The notes under the pieces were generated by a model. It did no database searches and was not told the origin of the DNA. It saw nothing but the letters and a program-made list of their open reading frames with translations. 15,548 nucleotides of DNA from an archaeon (GTDB lineage Archaea > Nanobdellota > Nanobdellia > Woesearchaeales > JAHJEM01): NCBI GenBank assembly GCA_020057445.1, contig JAGVFV010000095.1:1-15548 (forward strand), written 5' to 3'. The stretch's first letter is position 1; every line of letters begins with the position of its first letter. Of this stretch, positions 1-6,009 are shown piece after piece. The position numbers and the translations under genes were made by a program.

Positions 1-1
1 G

Positions 2-454
2 GGACGAGGAAAGAAGAAAGAGCACGGCGATCCTCATGACAAGTATTTTGTCAGTGGACCGCATGGAAGGACCATCGTGATCGAAGACGTGACCACCACC
101 GGAGGCTCTCTCCTCTCCACCATCGCAGACCTTCGGGAGTGCGGCGGCATAGAAGTCATCGCAGCTCTGGGACTGACCAACAGGGAAGAGATGACCCCCA
201 TCTTCGGCGTTGACAAGGAAGAGACTGTCCGCCAGTTTGCGGCAGTATACGAACGCGCTGTCGGCGAACCATATGACGGACACATGAGTGTCGAAGAGGC
301 GCTTGCCAAAGCAGATGTCTCTTATCTCTCGGTCAGCACTGCCAGGAGTCTCCTTCCGAAGGCATATGTGAAAAAGAGGCCAGGGTCCCACATGGCCCAT
401 GCTATCACTGAGGAGTTCAGGACATTTGGCATAGGCCCGATCAGGCTTGAGTGA
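2..454 (+). CDS. pyrE: Orotate phosphoribosyltransferase-like protein (5' end outside window)
   Basis: This is the C-terminal 150 residues of a type I phosphoribosyltransferase; the frame is open from base 2, so the start lies upstream of the window. The PRPP-binding signature is clear: hydrophobic residues followed by E-D-V-T-T-T-G-G-S (about bases 80-108), the form seen in archaeal and bacterial PyrE, which joins orotate and PRPP to make OMP in pyrimidine synthesis. A Lys-rich stretch (RGKKKEHG) before it matches the flexible catalytic loop of OPRTases. The C-terminal extension (ARSLLPKAYVKKRPG, ending GIGPIRLE) follows the core fold. Assignment to PyrE rather than another PRTase rests on the motif flavour and is not certain. 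metK starts 76 bp downstream with its own TATA-like box, so co-transcription is not required. Confidence 0.72.
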   Translation, partial: GRGKKKEHGDPHDKYFVSGPHGRTIVIEDVTTTGGSLLSTIADLRECGGIEVIAALGLTNREEMTPIFGVDKEETVRQFAAVYERAVGEPYDGHMSVEEALAKADVSYLSVSTARSLLPKAYVKKRPGSHMAHAITEEFRTFGIGPIRLE

Positions 455-500
455 CTGATCGCACAGAACGAAAAATACCTGTATAAAAATTTCCATTACA

Positions 501-509
501 TTTAAAAAT
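501..509 (+). promoter_or_regulatory. TATA-like box of metK
   Basis: The run TTTAAAAAT is centred 26 bp upstream of the metK ATG, the spacing of an archaeal promoter for a leaderless message. A second AT-rich element (TATAAAAAT, 482-490) would give a short leader holding GGAGGA at 510-515, but that motif is 15 bases from the ATG, which is long for a Shine-Dalgarno site. Confidence 0.5.
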
Positions 510-530
510 GGAGGAAAAGCACCCATTCCC

Positions 531-1682
531 ATGAAAACCTACATCACCTCTGAAAGCGTTACTGAAGGACACCCTGACAAGATCTGCGACCAAGTCTCTG
601 ACGCCATCCTTGACGAGCTCATCCGCCAAGACCCGCATTCCAGAGTCGCAATCGAATGCCTGACGACCACAGGACTTATCGTCGTCGCAGGAGAAGTGAC
701 CACGAACGGCTTTGCCGACGTGCAGAAGATCGCACGCCAGACACTAAAAGAAATAGGCTACATCGACCCTGACTTTGGCATTGACTGGGAAGACGCAGGA
801 GTCCTCGTCAGCATACACGGACAGTCCCCAGACATCTCGCTCGGGGTCACGGACACCAAGGATCACGAGCAGGGCGCTGGCGACCAGGGCATGATGTTCG
901 GCTTTGCCTGCAACGAGACAGAAGAGCTCATGCCATTTCCCATCATCATGGCGCACAAGCTGACCAAGAGACTTGCAGAAGTGCGGAAAAGCGGGATGAT
1001 CAAGCACCTTGGCCCTGACGGGAAAAGCCAAGTGTCTGTCGAATACGAAGACGGCAAGCCAAAGAGGATCGACGCAGTCGTTGTCGCCCAGCAGCACAAG
1101 GAAAGCCTTCCAGAAGATGTCTTGCGAAAAGAGATCCTCGAAAAAGTCATCCAGCCTGTCTGCGGAAAATTCATGGATGCAGAGACAAAGGTACATATCA
1201 ATGCCACTGGAAAATTCGTCATCGGAGGCCCTGAAGGAGACTCAGGAGTCACTGGCAGGAAGATCATCGTCGACACCTACGGAGGGGTCGGCAGGCACGG
1301 CGGAGGGGCATTCTCAGGCAAGGACCCTTCAAAGGTCGATCGGAGCGCTGCGTACGCAGCCCGCTATGTTGCAAAGAACATCGTCGCGGCAGGGCTTGCA
1401 GACAGGTGCGAAATCGCGCTTTCCTACGCGATCGGCGTCGCACACCCGACATCAGTCAACGTGGACTGCTTTGGAACGAACAAGATTACAGAAGAGAAGA
1501 TCATCGCCATCGTGAAAAAGAACTGCCCCTTGACGCCGCACTGGATCATCGACCATCTCAAACTCAAACGTCCCATCTACAAGAAGACCGCAAGCTACGG
1601 CCACTTCGGCAGGAATGACCCTGACTTCACCTGGGAGAAGACAGACCTTGCGGCGACGTTCAAGAAGGAGGCAGGACTATGA
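531..1682 (+). CDS. metK: S-adenosylmethionine synthetase, bacterial/eukaryotic type
   Basis: Makes S-adenosylmethionine from methionine and ATP, releasing phosphate and diphosphate; a cytosolic enzyme supplying methyl groups. The 383-residue length matches bacterial MetK (about 384). Visible signatures are E-S-V-T-E-G-H-P-D-K near the N-terminus with the ligand residues H14, D16 and K17, the ATP-binding hexapeptide G115-A-G-D-Q-G120, and the phosphate-binding loop GGGAFSGKD starting at residue 257 followed by P-S-K-V-D-R-S. The C-terminus has the usual A-S-Y-G-H-F-G-R segment. The canonical archaeal MAT is a different, very diverged family, so this copy is of bacterial type, and horizontal acquisition in the lineage is the simplest explanation. 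The stop codon overlaps the start of a 49-residue gene (ATGA). Confidence 0.97.
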   Translation: MKTYITSESVTEGHPDKICDQVSDAILDELIRQDPHSRVAIECLTTTGLIVVAGEVTTNGFADVQKIARQTLKEIGYIDPDFGIDWEDAGVLVSIHGQSPDISLGVTDTKDHEQGAGDQGMMFGFACNETEELMPFPIIMAHKLTKRLAEVRKSGMIKHLGPDGKSQVSVEYEDGKPKRIDAVVVAQQHKESLPEDVLRKEILEKVIQPVCGKFMDAETKVHINATGKFVIGGPEGDSGVTGRKIIVDTYGGVGRHGGGAFSGKDPSKVDRSAAYAARYVAKNIVAAGLADRCEIALSYAIGVAHPTSVNVDCFGTNKITEEKIIAIVKKNCPLTPHWIIDHLKLKRPIYKKTASYGHFGRNDPDFTWEKTDLAATFKKEAGL

Positions 1683-1828
1683 TCGAATACGGAGAATTCA
1701 AGGGAAACAAGATGATCATCATCAAGCGGAACGAGGAAGACAAGTTCCCCTTCCAGTTCGGCAAGAACAAGGCAAAGCTCATCGTCGAGAACTACGAGGC
1801 GATCAAGACGTTCGCTGAAGAGGAATAA
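1679..1828 (+). CDS. Conserved-looking 49-aa small protein coupled to metK
   Basis: A 49-residue ORF whose ATG overlaps the metK TGA in an ATGA junction, so it is probably translated by reinitiation after metK. The protein starts MIEYGEFKGN, continues with alternating hydrophobic/charged residues (beta-strand-like), then FPFQFGKNKAKLIVENYEAIKTFAEEE, which looks like a short turn followed by one amphipathic helix. Codon use matches metK (C-ending codons preferred). The pattern G-x-x-x-x-x-FPF-x-FG-x-x-KAKLI-x-EN-x-x-x-I-x-x-F resembles small uncharacterised proteins that I recall from archaea, but I cannot name a function. The downstream 953-aa gene has its own promoter. Confidence 0.72.
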   Translation: MIEYGEFKGNKMIIIKRNEEDKFPFQFGKNKAKLIVENYEAIKTFAEEE

Positions 1829-1866
1829 GACCTGTCGTTGAGGGTATTCCTAGTTCTTCAGCAATA

Positions 1867-1875
1867 TTTATAAAT
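1867..1875 (+). promoter_or_regulatory. TATA-like box of the 953-aa repeat-protein gene
   Basis: TTTATAAAT is centred 26 bp upstream of the ATG at 1897, so transcription would begin at or next to the start codon (leaderless). No Shine-Dalgarno sequence is visible between the box and the ATG. Confidence 0.6.
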
Positions 1876-1896
1876 CCTGCAGCGAGAATTTCCTGC

Positions 1897-4758
1897 ATGG
1901 GCTGGCTTGACTCCTGGAGACGTGCGCGTGCAGAGCAGGGACTGCGCGCCATGCCGGAACGTCTTGGACGGGAATTGCAGGCGTTGCAGGATTCTTTGAC
2001 CTTGCTTGAGAATGATATCCGCCTGGTCGGGACAGCTGACGGCGACAGGGTATTTCTCCTGCAGCTGGAACAGTTCATCCTCGCATCGAGGAATATCGAC
2101 GAACACATCCGCCTCATCGCCCATTGGAGCAAACAGCATCCGGAGATCACCATCCCTGATGACTTCGAGAACACTCTCAGGAATGCACGGCAACTCTCGC
2201 TGCAGGCGATCGAACAAAAAAAGGCAAGCAAGGAAAGCGGCCAGGCAATCATCGATCTTGGCAGGAAAATCATCAGGGACGCAGAGCCGCTTCTACAAAA
2301 GAAACCAGACCAGGAAACAGGAATAGAAATACTGGAAAAATACCAAGAAATATCCAAGTATCCTCCCGAAGTAATACAATTCGCCACAGAACATCCTTAT
2401 GATATCAAATTATTTGAAAAAAATGCGGATCGCCAAGTAAGATATTTGTTCGAAGATTGCTTGCCCACACTTGCACGGGTTGGTTTGTTGACACGAGAAA
2501 ATTGGGCTTTAGTTATTGAATCGGGAAAGAATGCTGGACCAAACGCAGATTACTTATTCAATTATGGTTTACCTGCACTCGCAAGAAATGGTTTATTGAC
2601 GCGTGAGAATGCGCTCATGCTTGCGGAATTGGGAAAGAACGCAGGTGATTATGGGGGTGATGCAATCGCCCATTTGAGTCGGCTTGAATGGAATGGTTTG
2701 CTGACACAGGAAAACTGGCCTTTGATTGTGGAATTGGTAGAGAAAGCAGGTAAAAATGCAGTATTCTTATTCGCCTTTGGTTTAACAATGCTTGATCGTA
2801 ATCACTTGCTCAACAGGAAGAATTTGTGGTGGATGGTTGCCCTTTGTAATAACGCAGGAAAAGATCAAGAAACATTTTTCCTATACATCGCCAAGTACGG
2901 TTGGAAGACGACAGATGAGCTGAAGAGATTCGGAAAGAACGGAGCAAGCATTGCAAGGTATACGCAAGGGACAGCAGGCAATACGTGTGAGGCATTGGGA
3001 GGATTGCGTTCCTCCCGCTTTTATTTCGGCGATGCATTCTCAGATTTTGAGCTTGCCATCGCAAAAAGCCAGCGCGTGGCAAGCTATCTCATCTTTGAGC
3101 GAGTGAAAGAGTTATTTGACCTTCACTGTCTGAAAACCACGGAAGACCTGAACGTCATCATCAAGGTGTGCAACCAGTATAAGCCGCCAGCTCTCACCAT
3201 CATGAAAGAAGTGCTTGTCGCAGGAAAAAAACAAGGCATCATCCGAGGAACACTGAGCGAAGAATCAGACGTGCTCAATGCATTCCTCAAAGAAACACCA
3301 GCGTATCTGCTAAGCCTGTACATCCCGTTCAAGAAATTATGGCAGGGCAACCTTCCTGACCGGGACAGGCAGGTGACAATGCTGTTCAAGGATGGACGGG
3401 AATTATTGCAGGACATAAAAGATGGCGTGCTCAGACGAGAATACCCGCAAGAACTGCTGTTCGGAGTATTATACTCCATCTTCGCATGCAACGACATGAC
3501 AGTGCCAAAAGAAAACTACATCCACGCATTCAACGAACGAAACGACAGGCAAAACGACATTCCAAAAGCATTCTGGAAACCATACAAGGTCAACCTGAGC
3601 AAAGGAGGATATATCCTCAAGGACGAGAACACGCCAATCCAGCAGGAAGCATGGAACACGCTCGTGAATGTCGCAGGAAAGATCAGAGAAAAAAAAGATG
3701 TCGATATCACGCAACTTGGATTTTCCATGCTTGCGCTTCTCGGAACAGACGGATGGAAAAGCCAGCGGGCACATTTCTTGGAACAAGTCTACCAAGTATT
3801 CGTGAATTCCGGACAGAGCCTTCCAGAATTCCGCCTCGATCACTCAATCCTCATGTCCTACAAGGAATTCGTAGGAGACAGGCTTCCTAATGACATCCTG
3901 CCAAAGATATTCCAGGAATGCCTTGCACAAGACTCTGCACGGTTCATAAACCTACAGGAGAAATTCACAGGAAGAAAAGCACCAGACACAAGCCAGCTCG
4001 CAAGCTTCATCAACAACAAAGTCCTAAAGACAGGAATGCCTGAAGACAAGAAAAAAGAAGTCATCATGAAAGTATTTTCGCAAAACAAGATCCCGCCGGA
4101 AGAGCAGACAATACAGCAAATCCTCAAGGCAGCACAAACCACAGAAGTGAAACAGATCCTTGACGCGCTCTCCGGAAGCATCATCGACAAGGCACTCATC
4201 ACAAAGACTCATCTCGCGCTCTACGGCGCAGAATACGAAGGAATGAGACGGGAAATGGGCAAGTACGACTTCCACGATACAGAAGGAGAGGGAAAATACA
4301 CCTTCCTCATCTCCAAAAGAAAGATGCATTCCTGCGCCATGTTCAACATGGGAGTCTGCGTTGCACCAGACGACACCATGTGGAACAGCCCAGACATGTG
4401 GCAGCTCATCATATTCGACGAAAACGGTTACGCACACGGCGGCACCATCATGCGGACAATCATGCACAACGGAAGCGCATACCTCGTCCTCAGCATCCAG
4501 CCAGCAGGATCATTGCTCACACAGGCAAGCCCAGAAGCCATATTCGACAAGACCATCCAATACGCAAGGATCATCACCAAAAAACTCGGCTACAGAGGAA
4601 TACTCATACCAACCAACACTGCAATCAGTTCCAACAGAGGAAGCATACAAGACATCATAACAAAAAGATACGGACAGACAACACCACTAACAACAGAATC
4701 ATACCAATTCAGCAACAATCCAAGCTATCCATACAGCTCATTCTACCAGATAACCTGA
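1897..4758 (+). CDS. Large helical-repeat protein with unassigned C-terminal domain (953 aa)
   Basis: I do not recognise a named family. No signal peptide or membrane segment is evident, so it is probably cytosolic. Three parts can be seen. Residues 1-165 are mostly helical and charged. Residues ~175-340 hold at least four tandem repeats of 35-38 residues with the consensus GLLT-R/Q-ENW-x-L-x-x-E-L-x-x-x-AG-x-N-A-x-x-L-F-x-x-GL-x-x-L-x-R, a two-helix pattern like Armadillo/HEAT-type solenoids; a fifth degenerate copy follows. Residues ~340-780 are further helical sequence without obvious repeats. Residues ~785-953 look like a separate alpha/beta domain with distinctive residues: KMHSC, NMGVC, DDTMW, a GG pair, HNGSAYLVL and S-S-N-R-G. 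The repeat part is AT-rich with different codon use from the flanks, suggesting separate origin or recent duplication. The ATG choice fits the TATA box. Confidence 0.85.
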   Translation: MGWLDSWRRARAEQGLRAMPERLGRELQALQDSLTLLENDIRLVGTADGDRVFLLQLEQFILASRNIDEHIRLIAHWSKQHPEITIPDDFENTLRNARQLSLQAIEQKKASKESGQAIIDLGRKIIRDAEPLLQKKPDQETGIEILEKYQEISKYPPEVIQFATEHPYDIKLFEKNADRQVRYLFEDCLPTLARVGLLTRENWALVIESGKNAGPNADYLFNYGLPALARNGLLTRENALMLAELGKNAGDYGGDAIAHLSRLEWNGLLTQENWPLIVELVEKAGKNAVFLFAFGLTMLDRNHLLNRKNLWWMVALCNNAGKDQETFFLYIAKYGWKTTDELKRFGKNGASIARYTQGTAGNTCEALGGLRSSRFYFGDAFSDFELAIAKSQRVASYLIFERVKELFDLHCLKTTEDLNVIIKVCNQYKPPALTIMKEVLVAGKKQGIIRGTLSEESDVLNAFLKETPAYLLSLYIPFKKLWQGNLPDRDRQVTMLFKDGRELLQDIKDGVLRREYPQELLFGVLYSIFACNDMTVPKENYIHAFNERNDRQNDIPKAFWKPYKVNLSKGGYILKDENTPIQQEAWNTLVNVAGKIREKKDVDITQLGFSMLALLGTDGWKSQRAHFLEQVYQVFVNSGQSLPEFRLDHSILMSYKEFVGDRLPNDILPKIFQECLAQDSARFINLQEKFTGRKAPDTSQLASFINNKVLKTGMPEDKKKEVIMKVFSQNKIPPEEQTIQQILKAAQTTEVKQILDALSGSIIDKALITKTHLALYGAEYEGMRREMGKYDFHDTEGEGKYTFLISKRKMHSCAMFNMGVCVAPDDTMWNSPDMWQLIIFDENGYAHGGTIMRTIMHNGSAYLVLSIQPAGSLLTQASPEAIFDKTIQYARIITKKLGYRGILIPTNTAISSNRGSIQDIITKRYGQTTPLTTESYQFSNNPSYPYSSFYQIT
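2422..2916 (+). repeat. Tandem ~36-residue coding repeats
   Basis: Four consecutive copies of a ~108-bp unit encode GLLTRENW-type helical repeats. The clearest internal matches start at the GGT codons near 2482, 2590 and 2695. Comparing the 57 bases from the first and third of these, I count 42 identical, so similarity persists at the DNA level. A fourth, more diverged unit (HLLNRKNLW) follows near 2800, and a degenerate fifth one trails off by about 2920. Confidence 0.8.
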
Positions 4759-4776
4759 CCAAGATCGGGATCTTGG
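4759..4776 (+). terminator. Perfect hairpin directly after the 953-aa gene
   Basis: An 8-base inverted repeat (CCAAGATC and GATCTTGG separated by GG) begins on the base after the stop codon; in RNA it would form a 7-bp stem with a 4-nt loop. A CCTTTTCCC stretch follows about 11 bases later. It may aid 3'-end formation or protect the message. Archaeal termination depends mainly on U-tracts, so the terminator label is tentative. Confidence 0.4.
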
Positions 4777-4825
4777 AATGACTACCTTTTCCCTGTTTAT
4801 TCTATCTCTTCTTGCAGGAATGCCA

Positions 4826-4837
4826 ATATTTAAATAT
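4826..4837 (+). promoter_or_regulatory. TATA-like box of the toxin-antitoxin operon
   Basis: ATATTTAAATAT is a perfect 12-base palindrome centred about 40 bp before the antitoxin ATG. Transcription would start near 4858, giving a short leader, unlike the leaderless layout common in this window. Confidence 0.55.
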
Positions 4838-4838
4838 C

Positions 4839-4856
4839 AGTAAGTCCTGCCTTACT
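4839..4856. promoter_or_regulatory. Candidate operator of the toxin-antitoxin operon
   Basis: AGTAAG and CTTACT form an inverted repeat separated by six bases (TCCTGC). It sits right behind the TATA box and across the predicted transcription start, where a dimeric AbrB-type antitoxin could block the promoter. Position and symmetry support an autoregulatory operator, but the arms are short. Confidence 0.4.
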
Positions 4857-4870
4857 TCTGGTGAATCATC

Positions 4871-5137
4871 ATGGAATATGCAATCGCAAAAGTCAGCACA
4901 AAAGGGCAAATCGTTATCCCGAGAAACATGAGGAAGGACATCAAACACGGTGACGAATTTCTCGTCGTCAGGGAAGGGGGACGCCTCCTCCTCAAAAGCA
5001 TGAGCACGCTCACAGCTGACCTCAAGGAAGACCTCATCTTTGCCGAGCGGGTGGAACAGGCATGGCAGGATTATGACAAAGGTAAGTTCAAGAAGAAATC
5101 AAGAGAAGACTTCCTCAAGGAGCTCGTCTCATGCTGA
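4871..5137 (+). CDS. AbrB/SpoVT-type antitoxin
   Basis: An 88-residue protein. Residues 1-45 are a swapped-hairpin AbrB domain (AKVSTKGQIVIPRNMRKDI, then G-D-E-F-L-V-V and L-L-L-K), the DNA-binding module shared by MazE, VagC and AbrB antitoxins. Residues 50-88 are helical and charged (EDLIFAERVEQAWQDYDKG, then KSREDFLKEL), fitting the toxin-wrapping tail of RelE/ParE partners. It is expected to bind its own promoter as a dimer and to neutralise the RelE-like protein encoded next, whose start codon lies inside its last codons (7-base overlap). The ATG is the first codon of the AbrB fold, so the start is secure. Confidence 0.9.
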   Translation: MEYAIAKVSTKGQIVIPRNMRKDIKHGDEFLVVREGGRLLLKSMSTLTADLKEDLIFAERVEQAWQDYDKGKFKKKSREDFLKELVSC

Positions 5138-5379
5138 GCATCGAATACAGGGATGATTTTCTCAAACATATTTCCAAGATAAAAGATGCTGCCTTAAAAG
5201 AAAAAGTGAAGAGGCAAGTGCAAAAGATTGCAGACTCGCCTGAAGTTGGAAAACCCATGCGCTTCTCACGCAAAGGCACGCGAGAAGTGTACATCCCGCC
5301 GTTCCGGCTCGCGTACGCTTTTATTCCTGCAGAGAACAAGATCATCTTCCTCGATCTTTATCACAAGGATACGCAATGA
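5131..5379 (+). CDS. RelE/ParE-family toxin
   Basis: An 82-residue basic protein of the RelE superfamily, whose RelE-type members cut mRNA in the ribosomal A site. The start MLSIEYRDDFLKHISKI gives the first strand and helix; then come G-K-P-M-R-F-S-R-K-G-T-R-E-V-Y-I-P-P-F-R-L-A-Y-A-F and the closing strand I-I-F-L-D-L-Y-H-K-D, all typical of archaeal RelE proteins. The basic residues of R-F-S-R-K-G-T-R and the C-terminal Y-H-K-D are candidate active-site positions. It overlaps the antitoxin by 7 bases, so the pair is one operon with coupled translation. Length and motifs look intact. ParE-like gyrase inhibition is less likely but cannot be excluded by eye. Confidence 0.88.
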   Translation: MLSIEYRDDFLKHISKIKDAALKEKVKRQVQKIADSPEVGKPMRFSRKGTREVYIPPFRLAYAFIPAENKIIFLDLYHKDTQ

Positions 5380-5434
5380 TGCTCAGAATACTTCCCATCT
5401 GATGACGAAAGTTGTTTCTACTTCAAAATAGAAA

Positions 5435-5446
5435 ACTATATATAAT
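5435..5446 (+). promoter_or_regulatory. TATA-like box of the 178-aa/PhoH2 operon
   Basis: ACTATATATAAT is centred about 30 bp upstream of the GTG at 5471 and is the only strong AT-rich box between the toxin gene and this unit. Confidence 0.55.
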
Positions 5447-5470
5447 CATTCATTCAGAGAAAGAGGAAGG

Positions 5471-6007
5471 GTGGAACGTATCGAGCATAAAACTCTTTTG
5501 GACGCAATAACAAGCATACAGGCAAGCGATATGCCAAGCGCACAAAGGAATCTTCTTGAAGGGCTTGCCATCACCTACGCAAGCATCACATACACCCTCA
5601 GGGAAAAAAGGGATCCGGCACGCATGGTCACCGATGACTATCGCCTGCACCTTTCCCAGCATGTCATAGGGACGCTCATCCAAGAATGGGACCATGCGCG
5701 CACCATAAAAAGCACCGATTCTTTGATAAAAAGGCTCACCAACCTCGAAGATAACATACCACAGCAGAAAATCCATAAGAAAGGCCACACTGATATCTAC
5801 CTTTCCGCAAGCAGGCTGCTTCGCATCATGCTCTCTGAAGACAGCTTCTCCCGAGCACAGACCCTTGGCAGGTACATCGAAGAGGGACTTTCCTCATTCT
5901 ATGACCACAGGGAACTTCCCGTACAAGCGGACAGCAAACGCACCATGAACAGGATCAACAAGGAAGAATATCTTTTCCTCTCGAACTGCTACGACGCCAT
6001 ACTCTGA
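5471..6007 (+). CDS. Unknown 178-aa helical protein upstream of PhoH2
   Basis: I do not recognise a family. The protein is predicted almost wholly helical, soluble, rich in charged residues, with no signal peptide, membrane segment or Cys cluster (one Cys near the end, SNCYDAIL). It starts with GTG preceded at once by GAGGAAGG (5463-5470), and no ATG lies upstream in frame before a stop at 5429. Its stop is two bases before the ATG of the PIN-PhoH gene, so the two are almost certainly co-transcribed. In bacterial phoAT-phoH2 loci a small upstream gene acts as a partner/antitoxin of PhoH2; a similar role here is inference from position only, since this protein is longer and I see no sequence match. 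Confidence 0.75.
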   Translation: MERIEHKTLLDAITSIQASDMPSAQRNLLEGLAITYASITYTLREKRDPARMVTDDYRLHLSQHVIGTLIQEWDHARTIKSTDSLIKRLTNLEDNIPQQKIHKKGHTDIYLSASRLLRIMLSEDSFSRAQTLGRYIEEGLSSFYDHRELPVQADSKRTMNRINKEEYLFLSNCYDAIL

Positions 6008-6009
6008 CA

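Noticed and set aside
744..1196. Long minus-strand open frame across metK (150 codons)
   Set aside because: It is the antisense of a strongly conserved gene, with a low-complexity shadow translation, and has no promoter or homologous motif.
1009..1515. Second plus-strand frame inside metK (168 codons)
   Set aside because: An out-of-frame shadow rich in Ser/Arg/Thr, produced by the C-ending codon bias of metK.
4024..4467. Long minus-strand open frame over the end of the 953-aa gene
   Set aside because: The translation is Cys/His/Val-rich shadow sequence, and the plus frame has clear domain character.
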